From: Bacteroidales bacterium
GTDB taxonomy: Bacteria; Bacteroidota; Bacteroidia; Bacteroidales; P3
DNA length: 54,772 nucleotides
Assembly: GCA_016292015.1 (NCBI GenBank)
Contig: JAEEZY010000024.1
Coordinates: forward strand, 1 to 54,772
Direction: 5' to 3'
Shown: piece by piece, positions 33,276 to 43,208 of the stretch
Layout of the letters: each line of letters begins with the position of its first letter
Position numbering within the stretch: position 1 is the stretch's first letter
Program-made: the position numbers and the translations under genes
The notes under the pieces: generated by a model
Databases searched by the model: none
Seen by the model: only the letters and a program-made list of their open reading frames with translations
Told to the model about the DNA's origin: nothing

Positions 33276-36200
33276 CTAATCAAACCTCTTGGCGTTCCTC
33301 GTCTCCTCCTTCACATTCCTCTCCAGCGACTGCCTTATCATGTTCTTAAGTGCCATCGTCCGTTGTTGCACAGCGTTATGCTTCTCAGGTTTATACAGCT
33401 CTGCGTATTTCACCTTACCCAGCTTGAAGTTAAGCTTGGGCATCACTCCGTTTATATCCACAGCCAACCTCGTGGGCAGCGGGCTCTTGAGCAGTTCCAA
33501 ATGGTAGTTGTAGGCGTTGTCCAAGGTATGACGTCCTGCCGCACACACCTGGTACTTGTCCATCGTGACCACAAACGGATACACCTCTGCCTGCCTGTCA
33601 AACACGGTCACCTCCACATCCAGCGTGTCTATCTTGTTCACGGTTGACTTCTTGAACATGAGCAGCTTGGCTATCTGGTCGAAAGTCTTGCTGTCGAGCA
33701 CCACGAGGTCCTTTCCCGTAATTGCCGCAGCTCCCAGCAGCGTGCTCATCTTCGGCTTGTAGAACGCATTAAGGTAAGTCTCAGCAGCCAAGTGGAAGTC
33801 TGCGTTGCCGTCGAACGACGACAGCATCGGCACTATCGTATCCACATACGGTATCATGTCGATGAGTTCGGCAATCTGTATGTCGAGCAGGTGGAAGTCG
33901 AACCCGACAAACAGATGGTTCATCCTCGGCGACTTGTAAATGGCGGTAAGCTGCATCTTCGCAGCCTTGCACACAAAACCAATCTGGTCAAGTATCACCG
34001 TTCCCTCCTTTATCGACACACCTCCTGCCACACTGTTCAGCTCGTTGCCGAAAGCCGATGTGTGCATTATCGTCGTGTTCAATCTCACATCCACGTCCTT
34101 AGGCACTATGAACGGATCGGCATCCTTCGACACCTTATCCTCCTTACGCTGCGCCTCCAGCGTGTCCTTGTCCACATGTATTCCGCTTATCAGGTCGAGC
34201 AGCTCGTCAAGGTCGGTGTAGTTCGACGTGAAGTCGAGTGTTCCTCTCAGCATGGCCTCCTGGCTAAGCCAGTCCTCCAGTCCTGCCACCGTCCCCTTGA
34301 GGTGCAGGTCGCTTTGTCCATAGTGCAGGTCCAGATTCTGTATCTTGCACTCCTCGGGCTTGTAGTTGAACTTGAACTGCGGCATTATCAGAGGTTCCTG
34401 CGATCCCGGCACTTTCACCCTCGCATAGCGCAGGTCTATGTCCAAGTCGGGGTTCAGCTGCTTCAATAAGTTCTGCTTCGTCGAGTCGTATTTGATACTG
34501 CCATCCAATGCCAGCGAGTTGGTTTGCAGGGTGATGGTATCCATAGTTGCCTTCACGGCGGCGGTCTTTATGTCAAATGCCAAAGCCAACGGCGTTCCCT
34601 TTTCCAACACATTCGACAACCCCACATCTATGCCCACTCCACTCAACTCTGCCGTCACCTTTTGGTTCGGCATCTCCACGTTAAGCGTCTGGCTGCTTAT
34701 CTTGACCGACAGCACCTCCCCCACCTTAGCCGTGCGTCTTGCTGCCGGCAGCTGCACATCGACCTTCAGTCTTGGAGTCTTTGCGTTTATCGTGTCATAC
34801 ACCACGTCCAGGTTGTCGATGATAACAGTCCCGTCTGCCTTTATCTTCGTGAGGTCAAGCCCCGACAAGTCCTTCACTAACGCTCTCAGATGCAGCGCTA
34901 TGTCTGCCTTTCCTTTCACATCCACCGGCACACTGTCCATCAACGGCTCCAAGTCCGACACATCGAGTTTCGCCTTGACTGTAGCATCCACATCCTGTCG
35001 TCCCGTGAGGTCTTTCAGGCTCCCCTTCACACTCACATGGTTCTTCTCCACATCGGCGTCCAGCTTCTCTATCCTTGCGTTCGCCTCCCCCCCCCTGCTC
35101 AAATCCATGTCGGCCACCACGTCTGCCGCTATCCCCGTCACATGATAGGGCACCGCCTTGGGATAGTAGAACTTGCCATCACGCAACTCCACCCTGGCAT
35201 CCACCTTGGGCATCGTGCTGTCCGTCACAGCCCCCACAACCTTGCCCTCCGTCACTTGCAGGTCGGCGTCAACATTCATCCCCTTCTTCCAGGTAGTGAA
35301 CTTGGCTGGCAGCACCTTTATAAGTTCCCCTGCGTCCCAACGGCTGGTGTTGAAGGTCAAGTCAACCGTCAGCGGCCTTCCCTCCTTTGCCAAAGCCACA
35401 TCTCCGCTCAGCCCTACAGCCCACTCTTTCAAAGCCACCTCTGCATCTGTCATGTTCAGCTTCATATCCTCCACATCCACGCCGAACGGCACCTTTACCC
35501 TCAGCAGATTGTCCTTACGTTCTTTCAACGCTTCCGTCACATAGTCCATCCCCCCTACCGTCACATCTCCACTCGGCACCTCCAGCTTCAACTCTCCTTT
35601 CATATTGTTCAGCCATCCCGATGCGTCTGCCGTCAACTCCGCTTTGTCCAAAGCCACCCTGAGCAGCTCGGCTCCTGCAGTGTCGCAGCTGTGCATCACC
35701 ACCTCCGAGAGGTTTATCTTCAGCTTGGCGTCAGCCTGCTTGACATCTTTCATTTTTCCGTCTGCCTTGCACTTGAGGCTCGACAGCGAGAGTGCCAGTC
35801 TCTCGTTCTGCATACTGTCGGCTGTCACCAGCGACAACTCCTTGCTCTTTATCTCGGCATCCAGGTCGGCCTTTTCATCCTGCCATCGCCCTTTGACATC
35901 GACCCCCAGGTCGTTCACGTCAGCAAACAAACCATGACTGTAGTCGTTATAGCAGGCGTTGAGGTGGCTTATCTTCACCTTTTCTATGTCGATATACTCG
36001 GGCAACTTGAACGGCTTGCTTTCCGAGGTGGTGTCCTCGTCTGGGGGCAGTATGTCGTAGTTAGCCGTACCGTCCTCCCCGACATATATGTTGGCCTCGG
36101 TGCCTTCAAGCAGCAGTTGTTTCACCACTATATCGCCATGCCACACAAACTGCTTGGCGTTGATTGCAAGTATAAGGTCGTCGATACGTGCCACCGTGTC

Positions 36201-36497
36201 GCTCGGTGCACCTTCAACAGGATTGACCAGCACCACATTATGCACATCCAACCCGGCATACGGGAAGGTCTTGAAAAGCGAAAGGCTGACCTTTTCAAAG
36301 TTCACATCACAGGTCACGACATCTTTCACCACCTTGTTCACTATGCCCGTCAGCTTCGACGGAGTGAACACCAGCCAGCACACCACCGCCACTGCCACCA
36401 CCAGCAAACCCAACAGGCTACCCACTGATATAAGCGTAGCCTTCAGCCATTTAGGCATCTTACGTTTTTGTTTAACTTCTGTCTGCTCGCTTGTCAT
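33276..36497 (-). CDS. AsmA-like envelope protein
   Basis: The 1073-residue protein has a cytoplasmic basic start, one membrane helix (LKATLISVGSLLGLLVVAVAVVCWLVF) and a long periplasmic beta-rich region with many short amphipathic strands; the opening VNKVVKDVVTCDVNFEKVSLSLFKTFPYAGLDVHNV is the AsmA N-terminal signature, and the end has the AsmA-C-like DIQIAELIDMIPYVDTI. AsmA/TamB-type proteins form bridges for lipid transfer between membranes; role here is by family. It overlaps the small lipoprotein gene upstream by 4 bases. Function-level certainty is moderate, family-level high. Confidence 0.88.
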   Translation of the reverse strand: MTSEQTEVKQKRKMPKWLKATLISVGSLLGLLVVAVAVVCWLVFTPSKLTGIVNKVVKDVVTCDVNFEKVSLSLFKTFPYAGLDVHNVVLVNPVEGAPSDTVARIDDLILAINAKQFVWHGDIVVKQLLLEGTEANIYVGEDGTANYDILPPDEDTTSESKPFKLPEYIDIEKVKISHLNACYNDYSHGLFADVNDLGVDVKGRWQDEKADLDAEIKSKELSLVTADSMQNERLALSLSSLKCKADGKMKDVKQADAKLKINLSEVVMHSCDTAGAELLRVALDKAELTADASGWLNNMKGELKLEVPSGDVTVGGMDYVTEALKERKDNLLRVKVPFGVDVEDMKLNMTDAEVALKEWAVGLSGDVALAKEGRPLTVDLTFNTSRWDAGELIKVLPAKFTTWKKGMNVDADLQVTEGKVVGAVTDSTMPKVDARVELRDGKFYYPKAVPYHVTGIAADVVADMDLSRGGEANARIEKLDADVEKNHVSVKGSLKDLTGRQDVDATVKAKLDVSDLEPLMDSVPVDVKGKADIALHLRALVKDLSGLDLTKIKADGTVIIDNLDVVYDTINAKTPRLKVDVQLPAARRTAKVGEVLSVKISSQTLNVEMPNQKVTAELSGVGIDVGLSNVLEKGTPLALAFDIKTAAVKATMDTITLQTNSLALDGSIKYDSTKQNLLKQLNPDLDIDLRYARVKVPGSQEPLIMPQFKFNYKPEECKIQNLDLHYGQSDLHLKGTVAGLEDWLSQEAMLRGTLDFTSNYTDLDELLDLISGIHVDKDTLEAQRKEDKVSKDADPFIVPKDVDVRLNTTIMHTSAFGNELNSVAGGVSIKEGTVILDQIGFVCKAAKMQLTAIYKSPRMNHLFVGFDFHLLDIQIAELIDMIPYVDTIVPMLSSFDGNADFHLAAETYLNAFYKPKMSTLLGAAAITGKDLVVLDSKTFDQIAKLLMFKKSTVNKIDTLDVEVTVFDRQAEVYPFVVTMDKYQVCAAGRHTLDNAYNYHLELLKSPLPTRLAVDINGVMPKLNFKLGKVKYAELYKPEKHNAVQQRTMALKNMIRQSLERNVKEETRNAKRFD

Positions 36498-36889
36498 TTC
36501 TTTGTGAATGTTGTTGAGTTACCAAAGTCGTCCTTCCATGTCATCGACGACTCCGTCAGTGCTGTGACAGTATAGTTATTCGGCACCTTGCCTCCCATAT
36601 ACATCTGCTTCACCACCAATAGGTCGGCACCGTCGAGTGTCCACACCAATCCTATGGCCTCATCCTCGTTCACATCCTCGGCAGGGTTCCAATAAGCGCC
36701 GTTGACCTGCACCGTTGTGCTGTCGAAAAGTTGGTACGGCCTGTATGTGTTGTCAAACCGGTAATGCACATCCTTCCCCACCCAGGTGCCATACATAAGC
36801 CCCTTGTCGGGAACGAAATCCTTCTGACACGACACCACAGCCAGCGTCGCACACACAATCATTAGAACTACACTAATCCGTTTCATCAT
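36494..36889 (-). CDS. Small lipoprotein, lipocalin-like
   Basis: From the ATG at 36889 the 131-residue protein has a lipoprotein signal with lipobox AVVSC at about residue 21; a further ATG at 36910 would only add MINHNEN. The mature part (LMYGTWVGKDVHYRF, GLVWTLDGADLLVVKQMYMGG, YTVTALTESSMTWKDDFGN) fits the small lipocalin-like proteins of Bacteroidetes. Its stop overlaps the AsmA-like gene start, so the two are likely coupled and may work together at the envelope. Confidence 0.78.
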   Translation of the reverse strand: MMKRISVVLMIVCATLAVVSCQKDFVPDKGLMYGTWVGKDVHYRFDNTYRPYQLFDSTTVQVNGAYWNPAEDVNEDEAIGLVWTLDGADLLVVKQMYMGGKVPNNYTVTALTESSMTWKDDFGNSTTFTKK

Positions 36890-36937
36890 ATTCTCATTAT
36901 GATTTATCAATTCAAAAAAATTTTCTCATCCAACCCA

Positions 36938-37471
36938 TCAATCCTCATCCAGCACATAAATATCCTTATATGTTCTCCCGTGTCCGTTATAGTCGAAGCC
37001 ATAGCCCACGATGAAGGCATCGCCAATCTCCTTACCTATATAGTCTATCTTGAAGTCCTTCTGGAACATGTGAGGCTTGAACACCAAGGTGCATATCTTC
37101 ACACTTGCCGGCTTCAGCTCACAGAGGCGCTTCAGCGTATAGTCCATCGAGATGCCCGTCTCTATCACATCCTCTATCAGCACCACGTCGCGTCCTTTCA
37201 CATTCTCGTTGAAGCCTATCAGTTCTTTCACCTGCCCCGAACTCTGGGTGCCAGCATACGACGACATCTTCACAAACGACACCTCGCTGTCTATCTTCAT
37301 GGCTCTGAGAAGGTCTGCCGCAAAGAATATGGTGCCGTTCAATATAGGCATCATCAGCGGGAACCGCCCCTTGTAGTCTTCCGACAGCTTGGCAGCCAAC
37401 CCTTTGACAATCTCTGCAACCTCGGCTGCAGGAATATACGTTTTGAACTTTTTATCGAGAACCTGTATCAT
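36938..37471 (-). CDS. hpt: Hypoxanthine phosphoribosyltransferase
   Basis: Purine salvage enzyme converting hypoxanthine (and guanine) plus PRPP to the nucleotide. The PRPP-binding motif VVLIEDVIETGISM is present, with PILNGTIFFAADLL and the KICTLVFKP/YGFDYNGHGR end. I chose the ATG at 37471 (MIQVLDKKFKTYI, 177 residues), matching the family length; a longer reading from 37528 adds residues with no family match. It has ordinary neighbours and 49 bases to the lipoprotein start. The region 37472-37670 has short AAACTTGAAACT repeats and no gene. Confidence 0.95.
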   Translation of the reverse strand: MIQVLDKKFKTYIPAAEVAEIVKGLAAKLSEDYKGRFPLMMPILNGTIFFAADLLRAMKIDSEVSFVKMSSYAGTQSSGQVKELIGFNENVKGRDVVLIEDVIETGISMDYTLKRLCELKPASVKICTLVFKPHMFQKDFKIDYIGKEIGDAFIVGYGFDYNGHGRTYKDIYVLDED

Positions 37472-37670
37472 GATGTAATCTGTTAAGTGTGAAGTGCCAC
37501 CTTTCGGCGTCATTCTGCTTCGGTTCATAAAAACAAGCGAGCTTGCTTTTCGCTCACCTTAATCGCAGAATTGTGAATTGTGAATTGACAATACAAATTG
37601 CTTACTACTAACTGCTAACCGCTGACAACTTGAAACTAAAAACTAAAAACTTGAAACTTAAAACTTGAAA

Positions 37671-38756
37671 CTAAAATTCCTCTTCCTCTTCCGTGTCGCG
37701 TTCGACAGAGTCGAGTGCCAAGCGGAATCCGTAGAAGCCATAGCCGTGGTCGGGCAGATACCAGCAGCGGTCGCTCACCGAGCATCCCCATGCTGGACTT
37801 ATCATGCAGCCACCCCTTGCTATCTTGTTCTCACCCGTCTTAGGTCCCTGCGGGTTGTATTGTTCAGCCGATGTGTATTCTGAAGCCCAGTCATTGCACC
37901 ACTCCCACACGTTGCCAGCCATGTCGTAGAGTCCCAGCTCGTTGGGCAGCTTCTGGCCCACAGGGTGTGTATGGTTGCCCGAGTTCACACCCAGCCAGGC
38001 ATAGTCTTCCAGGTTCTTCGAAGTTCCTGGATAGAGATGACCCTTACCCTTGTTGCCCCCACGTGCGGCAAACTCCCATTCAGCCTCCGTGGGAAGCCTG
38101 AATCTGTAGCCAGTAATCTGGCTCAGCCTCGCTATGAACACCTGCACGTCGTTCCACGACACAGACTCCACCGGAAGACTGTCGTTGCCCTGCCACTTCG
38201 AGGGGTTGCTGTCCATCACAGTCATCCAGAGCTGCTGCGTGACCTCGTATTGGGCCAGGTAGAAGGTGCCGACGGTAACCTTGTGAGCTGGTTCAGCCGA
38301 CTCACAGTGATAGAAAGTTCCCTTCTTTCCGCCATAGCCCATCTTGAAAGAGCCACCCTCCACGGGCAGCATCTTAAGCACATAGTCGTTGACATACACG
38401 TTCACCGAGCCGTCATCCACCTCAACAATGAAATGGAACTCATTGGTGTCAAGTCCACGTATCTCAGGCATGTCGTAAGCCATGATGCGCTTCTCCGTAC
38501 CAGCGGTAACCTTGGGACCCACGTCGCCGCTAAGGTTCTGTATGGGGTCGCTGATATATATCTGGTCTCCTATATGCGACACAACCCTCAGCCGTATGGC
38601 AGCAGGTGCATCGAGCGAATAGGTCACCGTAAGTTCCTTGTCTTTCAACGTGAATGACACATCCGACACCTCCTGTGCTTTCACACAGAACGCCGTCATC
38701 AGCGCCAGCGCCGTCATCAGCGCCCTGATTGAAAAAATCGTCTTACGCGTTTTCAA
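37671..38756 (-). CDS. Secreted FGE/SUMF1-domain protein (formylglycine-generating-enzyme fold)
   Basis: The 361-residue protein has a signal peptide (MKTRKTIFSIRALMTALALMTAFCVKA), an N-terminal beta-sandwich domain (residues ~30-120) and a SUMF1 domain (MLPVEGGSFKMGYGG, LAQYEVTQQLWMTVM, SVSWNDVQVFIARLSQ, FRLPTEAEWEFAARGG, MAGNVWEWCNDW, DHGYGFYGFRLAL). The fold includes true sulfatase activators and many non-catalytic relatives such as GldK; this one lies without a sulfatase and has an acidic EEEEEF tail, so activity is unproven. A candidate -7 element overlaps the pyrE stop region at 38783-38790. Confidence 0.88.
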   Translation of the reverse strand: MKTRKTIFSIRALMTALALMTAFCVKAQEVSDVSFTLKDKELTVTYSLDAPAAIRLRVVSHIGDQIYISDPIQNLSGDVGPKVTAGTEKRIMAYDMPEIRGLDTNEFHFIVEVDDGSVNVYVNDYVLKMLPVEGGSFKMGYGGKKGTFYHCESAEPAHKVTVGTFYLAQYEVTQQLWMTVMDSNPSKWQGNDSLPVESVSWNDVQVFIARLSQITGYRFRLPTEAEWEFAARGGNKGKGHLYPGTSKNLEDYAWLGVNSGNHTHPVGQKLPNELGLYDMAGNVWEWCNDWASEYTSAEQYNPQGPKTGENKIARGGCMISPAWGCSVSDRCWYLPDHGYGFYGFRLALDSVERDTEEEEEF

Positions 38757-38772
38757 TTTTAAAATTTCAAAA

Positions 38773-38792
38773 TTCCAAAATTCAAAATTAAC
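38773..38792. repeat. AT-rich dispersed element, copy at the pyrE stop
   Basis: TTCCAAAATTCAAAATTAAC contains the stop codon of pyrE (minus strand). Related copies lie at 26325-26346 and 3021-3041. Confidence 0.45.
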
Positions 38793-39438
38793 TTCTCTCG
38801 TCCGACCACTTCTCAGGATTCATGCGCCAGTCAGCCAGCGAGGCCATCTCCTCGTTGGTGATGTAGTTCTCGTCCCTAGCCACACCGATAAGTGTGTTGT
38901 AGTTGGTCAAAGTCCTCAAGACCACGTTAGCCTCGGCGAAATTCTTGATAGCCACGTCAAGACCGTAGGTGAATATAGCCACCATGCCCATCACCCTGCA
39001 CCCCTTATCCCTCAAGGCATGCACAGCGTTCAGGCTGCTCTTGCCGGTCGATACAAGGTCCTCGATGACAATCACCGACTGCCCTTCTCTCACGTCGCCC
39101 TCGATCTGGTTGGTCAAACCGTGAGTTTTCTGCTCCGAACGCACGTATGAGAACGGTTTGCACAGATCCTGTGCCACCAGCACACCCTGCGCTATGCCAC
39201 CTGTCGCAACACCAGCTATCATGTCGCAATCGCCGAAATATTCATTAATGGTTTCGACAAACTGCTGACGGATGTATGTCCTTATCTCAGGATAGGACAG
39301 CGTGACCCTGTTGTCGCAATAGATAGGTGATTTCCGGCCAGAGGCCCACGTGAATGGATTTTCGTTGTTAAGCTTTATAGCTTTGACTTGCAAAAGAGAT
39401 TTTGCTGTTTGTACTGCTGTAATTTCGTTTGTTTTCAT
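38788..39438 (-). CDS. pyrE: Orotate phosphoribosyltransferase
   Basis: Pyrimidine biosynthesis enzyme making OMP from orotate and PRPP. The 216-residue protein shows the PRPP motif VIVIEDLVSTGKSS, FTWASGRKSPIYCDNR near the start, and IAGVATGGIAQGVLV. I take the ATG at 39438 as the start; the ATG at 39453 lies upstream of or inside the -7 element. That element (39443-39450) ends only 4 bases before the ATG, so the mRNA may be leaderless. The Nudix gene starts 100 bases away on the opposite strand. Confidence 0.95.
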   Translation of the reverse strand: MKTNEITAVQTAKSLLQVKAIKLNNENPFTWASGRKSPIYCDNRVTLSYPEIRTYIRQQFVETINEYFGDCDMIAGVATGGIAQGVLVAQDLCKPFSYVRSEQKTHGLTNQIEGDVREGQSVIVIEDLVSTGKSSLNAVHALRDKGCRVMGMVAIFTYGLDVAIKNFAEANVVLRTLTNYNTLIGVARDENYITNEEMASLADWRMNPEKWSDERS

Positions 39439-39442
39439 ACCG

Positions 39443-39450
39443 CAAAAATA
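39443..39450 (-). promoter_or_regulatory. -7 promoter element very close to the pyrE start
   Basis: Reads TATTTTTG on the minus strand and ends 4 bases before the pyrE ATG. Confidence 0.55.
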
Positions 39451-39538
39451 CACTTTTTTTTCATAACAACGTTATTTATTTACGTTCTTACAAGAAACAA
39501 GCAGTTCACAGGTCACACTTCACTATTCACCATTCACC

Positions 39539-40132
39539 ATGATTCTCTTCTACCAGACACAGCTTCTCGCCGTCGAAGAGCCAGAGCCACAGCCCGAGCT
39601 CACCATTGCCGACAATATCCCACAGGCATTGGACATACTTGTCAACCAGCACCTTTCGGTACACCTCGTAGGCCACACATCCGAACAGCTCCTCACCTAC
39701 CTCAAAGCACATTTCAAATATGTCCAAGCCGCAGGAGGAATAGTACAAACACCCGACGGCCGCAGCCTTCTCATCCACCGCAACTCCCGATGGGATCTGC
39801 CCAAAGGGATGGTTGAACCCGCAGAATCAACACCCGAAGCAGCACTGCGTGAAGTGGCCGAAGAGACAGGAGTTTCAGACCTGACAATAGGGCCTCTCCT
39901 TACCATCACCTACCATATTTACAACACCTACGGCGAGTGGACCCTCAAGCAGACCTGGTGGTATCTCATGACTACACCACTCCCCTCGCCCACCAAGCCA
40001 CAATCGGAAGAAGGCATCACCCTGGCCGCCTGGCTCACGCCCCAGGAACGCTCGGACGCACTCAACTCTTCCTTCTCCATGATGCGTCACATCGACCATC
40101 TGCTCACACTTCAGACCTCCGCACGCCAATAA
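39539..40132 (+). CDS. Nudix hydrolase
   Basis: The 197-residue protein contains a complete Nudix box GMVEPAESTPEAALREVAEETGV (pattern GX5EX7REUXEEXGU) in the middle, after AAGGIVQTPDGRSLLIHR, and ends with a helical tail. Such enzymes hydrolyse nucleoside diphosphates linked to other groups; the substrate cannot be assigned. An N-terminal ~75-residue domain of unknown type precedes the Nudix core. It is separated from pyrE by 100 bases and divergently oriented. Confidence 0.9.
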   Translation: MILFYQTQLLAVEEPEPQPELTIADNIPQALDILVNQHLSVHLVGHTSEQLLTYLKAHFKYVQAAGGIVQTPDGRSLLIHRNSRWDLPKGMVEPAESTPEAALREVAEETGVSDLTIGPLLTITYHIYNTYGEWTLKQTWWYLMTTPLPSPTKPQSEEGITLAAWLTPQERSDALNSSFSMMRHIDHLLTLQTSARQ

Positions 40133-40206
40133 GTTATCAACAGGTTATCAACATCGACCATTTGATAAATTATCTTAAAACACACCTACCATTGCGCAAC
40201 AAGTTG

Positions 40207-40214
40207 TACTTTTG
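40207..40214 (+). promoter_or_regulatory. -7 promoter element for the small lipoprotein
   Basis: TACTTTTG fits TAnnTTTG and lies 28 bases upstream of the ATG at 40243. Confidence 0.6.
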
Positions 40215-40242
40215 CAGCACAAATAAGTAAACACCACAAACC

Positions 40243-40365
40243 ATGAAGAAGATCATTGCAATCCTTTCCATCGCTGCAGCAGTCCTGATTCTTGCCTCGT
40301 GCGAGTCGATGCATCACACCTGTCCCGCCTATCGCGGCTCGGTTGTTGAGAACGTACAGCAGTAA
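40243..40365 (+). CDS. Very small lipoprotein (40 residues)
   Basis: A short open frame (MKKIIAILSIAAAVLILASC, then ESMHHTCPAYRGSVVENVQQ) with a lipoprotein signal and lipobox LASC. It has its own -7 promoter, a normal Bacteroidales leader and a terminator 25 bases after the stop, so it is very probably a real gene. The mature peptide is only ~21 residues and has a conserved-looking HHTCPAYRG core. Small Bacteroidales lipoproteins of this size are common but rarely characterised. Confidence 0.8.
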   Translation: MKKIIAILSIAAAVLILASCESMHHTCPAYRGSVVENVQQ

Positions 40366-40390
40366 CAATCAATTAATAGCTGGAAGCGCC

Positions 40391-40427
40391 ACAGCACCTC
40401 CTCTCGAAGGATACCGTGCTGTTTTTA
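40391..40427 (+). terminator. Terminator after the small lipoprotein gene
   Basis: ACAGCAC (40391-40397) pairs GTGCTGT (40416-40422), then TTTTT. A second imperfect stem (about 40440-40470) with a T-run at 40470-40476 follows. Confidence 0.75.
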
Positions 40428-40544
40428 TTATTTCTCACAACGGACAGCAGTCAGTTCGACCGCTGCCCGTTTTTTTCATCCCAATCAACACCGATATGTT
40501 GAAAATACTCCACCGACACAGACTTGCGTCCAAAGCTTTGGTTG

Positions 40545-40552
40545 TACCTTTG
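40545..40552 (+). promoter_or_regulatory. -7 promoter element for clpC
   Basis: TACCTTTG, 55 bases before the clpC ATG, in the gap after the two terminators. Confidence 0.6.
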
Positions 40553-40607
40553 CATTCGGTTTCACTCACATGAGACACCCACATATAAATATAAAATACA
40601 ATAATAT

Positions 40608-43208
40608 ATGGAAGCCAGGCTCAGCCAGAATGTGAAGAACGCAGTCGCCAACAGCCGTGACGAAGCAATACGACTCAAAAACAGCTCCATCGGAGTAGAG
40701 CACCTTTTCCTCGGCATCCTCCGCGAAAAGGAATGTTCAGCCGTCATGTATCTAGCCACCTTGGATGTGGATATCGCTGCCCTCAAGCGCGAAATTGAAA
40801 ACAAGATAGGACAGCCCGACAGCGATATCCGCTATTCGGATGACAGCCAGATTCCCATGCTACGGCAAGCCGAGAAAGTGCTTCGCCTCAGCTATCTCGA
40901 ATCCACCAAGCTCAAAGCCAAAGAAATCAAGACCGAACACCTGATACTTGCCATCCTGAAAGAAGATGTCAACCTCGTAGCTCAGCTGCTCGTCAAGTCA
41001 GGAGTCACCTACGACTCCTTCTACAAACTGCTGGAAAGCAACCTTCCAGCCGACGACCCAGCAGAAGATTCAGGGTTCGACTTCAGCAATCAGACCAGTG
41101 AGGACGACAACGACAACCCCTATCCCGACCCCGACGAGGCACCAAAACATTCACACTCGGCAGCGGACAGCAAGACGCCAGCCCTTGAGAATTTCGGCCG
41201 CGACCTCACCGAGATGGCACGACAAGGCAAGCTCGACCCCATAGTGGGACGAGAGAAAGAAATCGAACGCATAGCACAGATACTCTCACGCCGCAAGAAG
41301 AACAACCCCATACTGATTGGAGAGCCCGGGGTTGGCAAGTCATCGATAGCCGAAGGGCTTGCACAGCGTATAGTCGAAGGCCGTGTTCCAATGACCCTCT
41401 ACAATAAGCGCATCATCACCCTCGACCTCGGCTCCCTGGTGGCAGGCACCAAATACCGCGGACAGTTTGAAGAACGCATGAAAGCCATACTCAACGAGCT
41501 TGAGAAAAACCGCGACATCATAATCTTCATCGACGAGATACACACCATCGTCGGAGCAGGCAGTGCCAGCGGCTCATTAGACGCCTCCAACATGTTCAAA
41601 CCCGCTCTGGCACGTGGAGAGCTGCAGTGCATCGGAGCCACCACCCTCGACGAGTACCGCCAGTATATCGAAAAAGACGGAGCCCTGGAGCGCAGGTTCC
41701 AGAAAGTGTTGGTCGAACCAGCCACACCCGACGAAACGCTTCAGATTCTGAAGAACATTGCCCCCAAGTACGAAGACCACCACATAGTGGAATATACCGA
41801 AGCGGCACTCCATGCATGTGTAGCGCTCTCCGAGCGTTATGTCACCGACAGGCTCCTGCCCGACAAAGCCATAGACGTCATGGATGAAGCCGGAGCCCGC
41901 ATACGTATAGCCAATATCGAGGTGCCCGACGAGATTGCAGCACTCGAAAAGCAGATAGCCGAAGCCACCGAAGCAAAACAGAGACTGAAAGAGCAGAAGA
42001 AATTCCTCGACATGGCAGCCTATCGAGACAAGCTACGCGAACTCAACGAGGAAAAGCAACGCATCGAAGAAGAGTGGCTCAACGAACAGAAGAAGAACCG
42101 CCCCCAGGTCACAGAGAACGACATCTCTGAAGTCATAGCCATGATGACCGGAGTGCCGGTACAACGCATCGCCGAGAACGAAAGCACACGTCTGCTGCAG
42201 ATGGAGAACGAGCTGCAAGGCAAAGTGATAGGTCAGGACGAAGCCATCAAGCAGATAAGCAAAGCCATACGACGCAACCGAGCAGGACTGAAAGACCCGA
42301 ACAAACCGATAGGCTCGTTCCTGTTCCTGGGCCCCACCGGAGTCGGCAAGACCTACCTCACCAAGGTGCTAGCCAAGTACCTGTTCGACAGCGAAAGCGC
42401 CATGATACGCATCGACATGAGCGAATATATGGAGAAGTTTGCAGTCAGCCGCCTCATCGGAGCGCCTCCAGGATATGTGGGTTACGAAGAGGGAGGCCAG
42501 CTGACAGAGAAAGTGCGTCGCAAACCATATTCCATAGTCCTGCTCGACGAGATAGAGAAAGCCCATCCCGATGTCTTCAACGTGCTGCTGCAAGTCCTGG
42601 ACGATGGACAGCTGACCGACGGCATGGGACGCAAAGTCGATTTCAAGAACACCATCATCATCATGACCTCCAACATAGGCAGCCGCCAACTCAAAGACTT
42701 CGGCACAGGTGTAGGATTCAGCACGGCAGCCAGAGAATCAGAGAAAGGAGCCATGCAGCGTGACGTTATAGACAAAGCGCTGAAGAAAGCCTTTGCACCC
42801 GAGTTCCTGAACCGAATCGACGACATAGTCTATTTCAACTCCCTGGTTCGCGCCGACATCCACCGTATCATAAGCATAGAGCTGAAGGGACTCTTCGCCC
42901 GCATCAAAGATATGGGATACAACGTCAACATCGACGACACGGCCAAAGACTTCATCCTCAAGAAAGGCTGGGACGAACAGTATGGCGCACGACCCCTGAA
43001 ACGAGCCATCCAGAGGTATATCGAAGACGACCTTGCCGACGAGATAATAAAATCCGACATCCTCCCAGGCGACACCATCAACATCACAGCCAGTGGCGAA
43101 GGCAGCGACGAGAAGATAGCCTTCGACATCGTCAAAGGCGAGACCTCCGCCCTACTCGACCAAGCCATAAGCGACACCGAACCAGCAGTCGTACCCGATG
43201 GAGAATAA
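40608..43208 (+). CDS. clpC: ATP-dependent Clp protease ATP-binding subunit ClpC
   Basis: Hsp100 unfoldase that feeds substrates to ClpP. The 866-residue protein has the N-terminal Clp_N repeats ([20 protein letters not shown]), first AAA domain with Walker A GEPGVGKS (residues 238-245) and [12 protein letters not shown], a middle coiled-coil/UVR-like region ([10 protein letters not shown]), second AAA domain with GPTGVGKT (575-582), the [20 protein letters not shown] arm and the C-terminal small domain. Only one stop codon, no frameshift. dprA starts 11 bases before its stop, so they are coupled. Confidence 0.97.
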   Translation: MEARLSQNVKNAVANSRDEAIRLKNSSIGVEHLFLGILREKECSAVMYLATLDVDIAALKREIENKIGQPDSDIRYSDDSQIPMLRQAEKVLRLSYLESTKLKAKEIKTEHLILAILKEDVNLVAQLLVKSGVTYDSFYKLLESNLPADDPAEDSGFDFSNQTSEDDNDNPYPDPDEAPKHSHSAADSKTPALENFGRDLTEMARQGKLDPIVGREKEIERIAQILSRRKKNNPILIGEPGVGKSSIAEGLAQRIVEGRVPMTLYNKRIITLDLGSLVAGTKYRGQFEERMKAILNELEKNRDIIIFIDEIHTIVGAGSASGSLDASNMFKPALARGELQCIGATTLDEYRQYIEKDGALERRFQKVLVEPATPDETLQILKNIAPKYEDHHIVEYTEAALHACVALSERYVTDRLLPDKAIDVMDEAGARIRIANIEVPDEIAALEKQIAEATEAKQRLKEQKKFLDMAAYRDKLRELNEEKQRIEEEWLNEQKKNRPQVTENDISEVIAMMTGVPVQRIAENESTRLLQMENELQGKVIGQDEAIKQISKAIRRNRAGLKDPNKPIGSFLFLGPTGVGKTYLTKVLAKYLFDSESAMIRIDMSEYMEKFAVSRLIGAPPGYVGYEEGGQLTEKVRRKPYSIVLLDEIEKAHPDVFNVLLQVLDDGQLTDGMGRKVDFKNTIIIMTSNIGSRQLKDFGTGVGFSTAARESEKGAMQRDVIDKALKKAFAPEFLNRIDDIVYFNSLVRADIHRIISIELKGLFARIKDMGYNVNIDDTAKDFILKKGWDEQYGARPLKRAIQRYIEDDLADEIIKSDILPGDTINITASGEGSDEKIAFDIVKGETSALLDQAISDTEPAVVPDGE

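Noticed and set aside
34890..36428. 512-codon plus-strand open frame opposite the AsmA-like gene
   Set aside because: Same type of shadow; composition is His/Gln/Leu-rich and unlike a protein.
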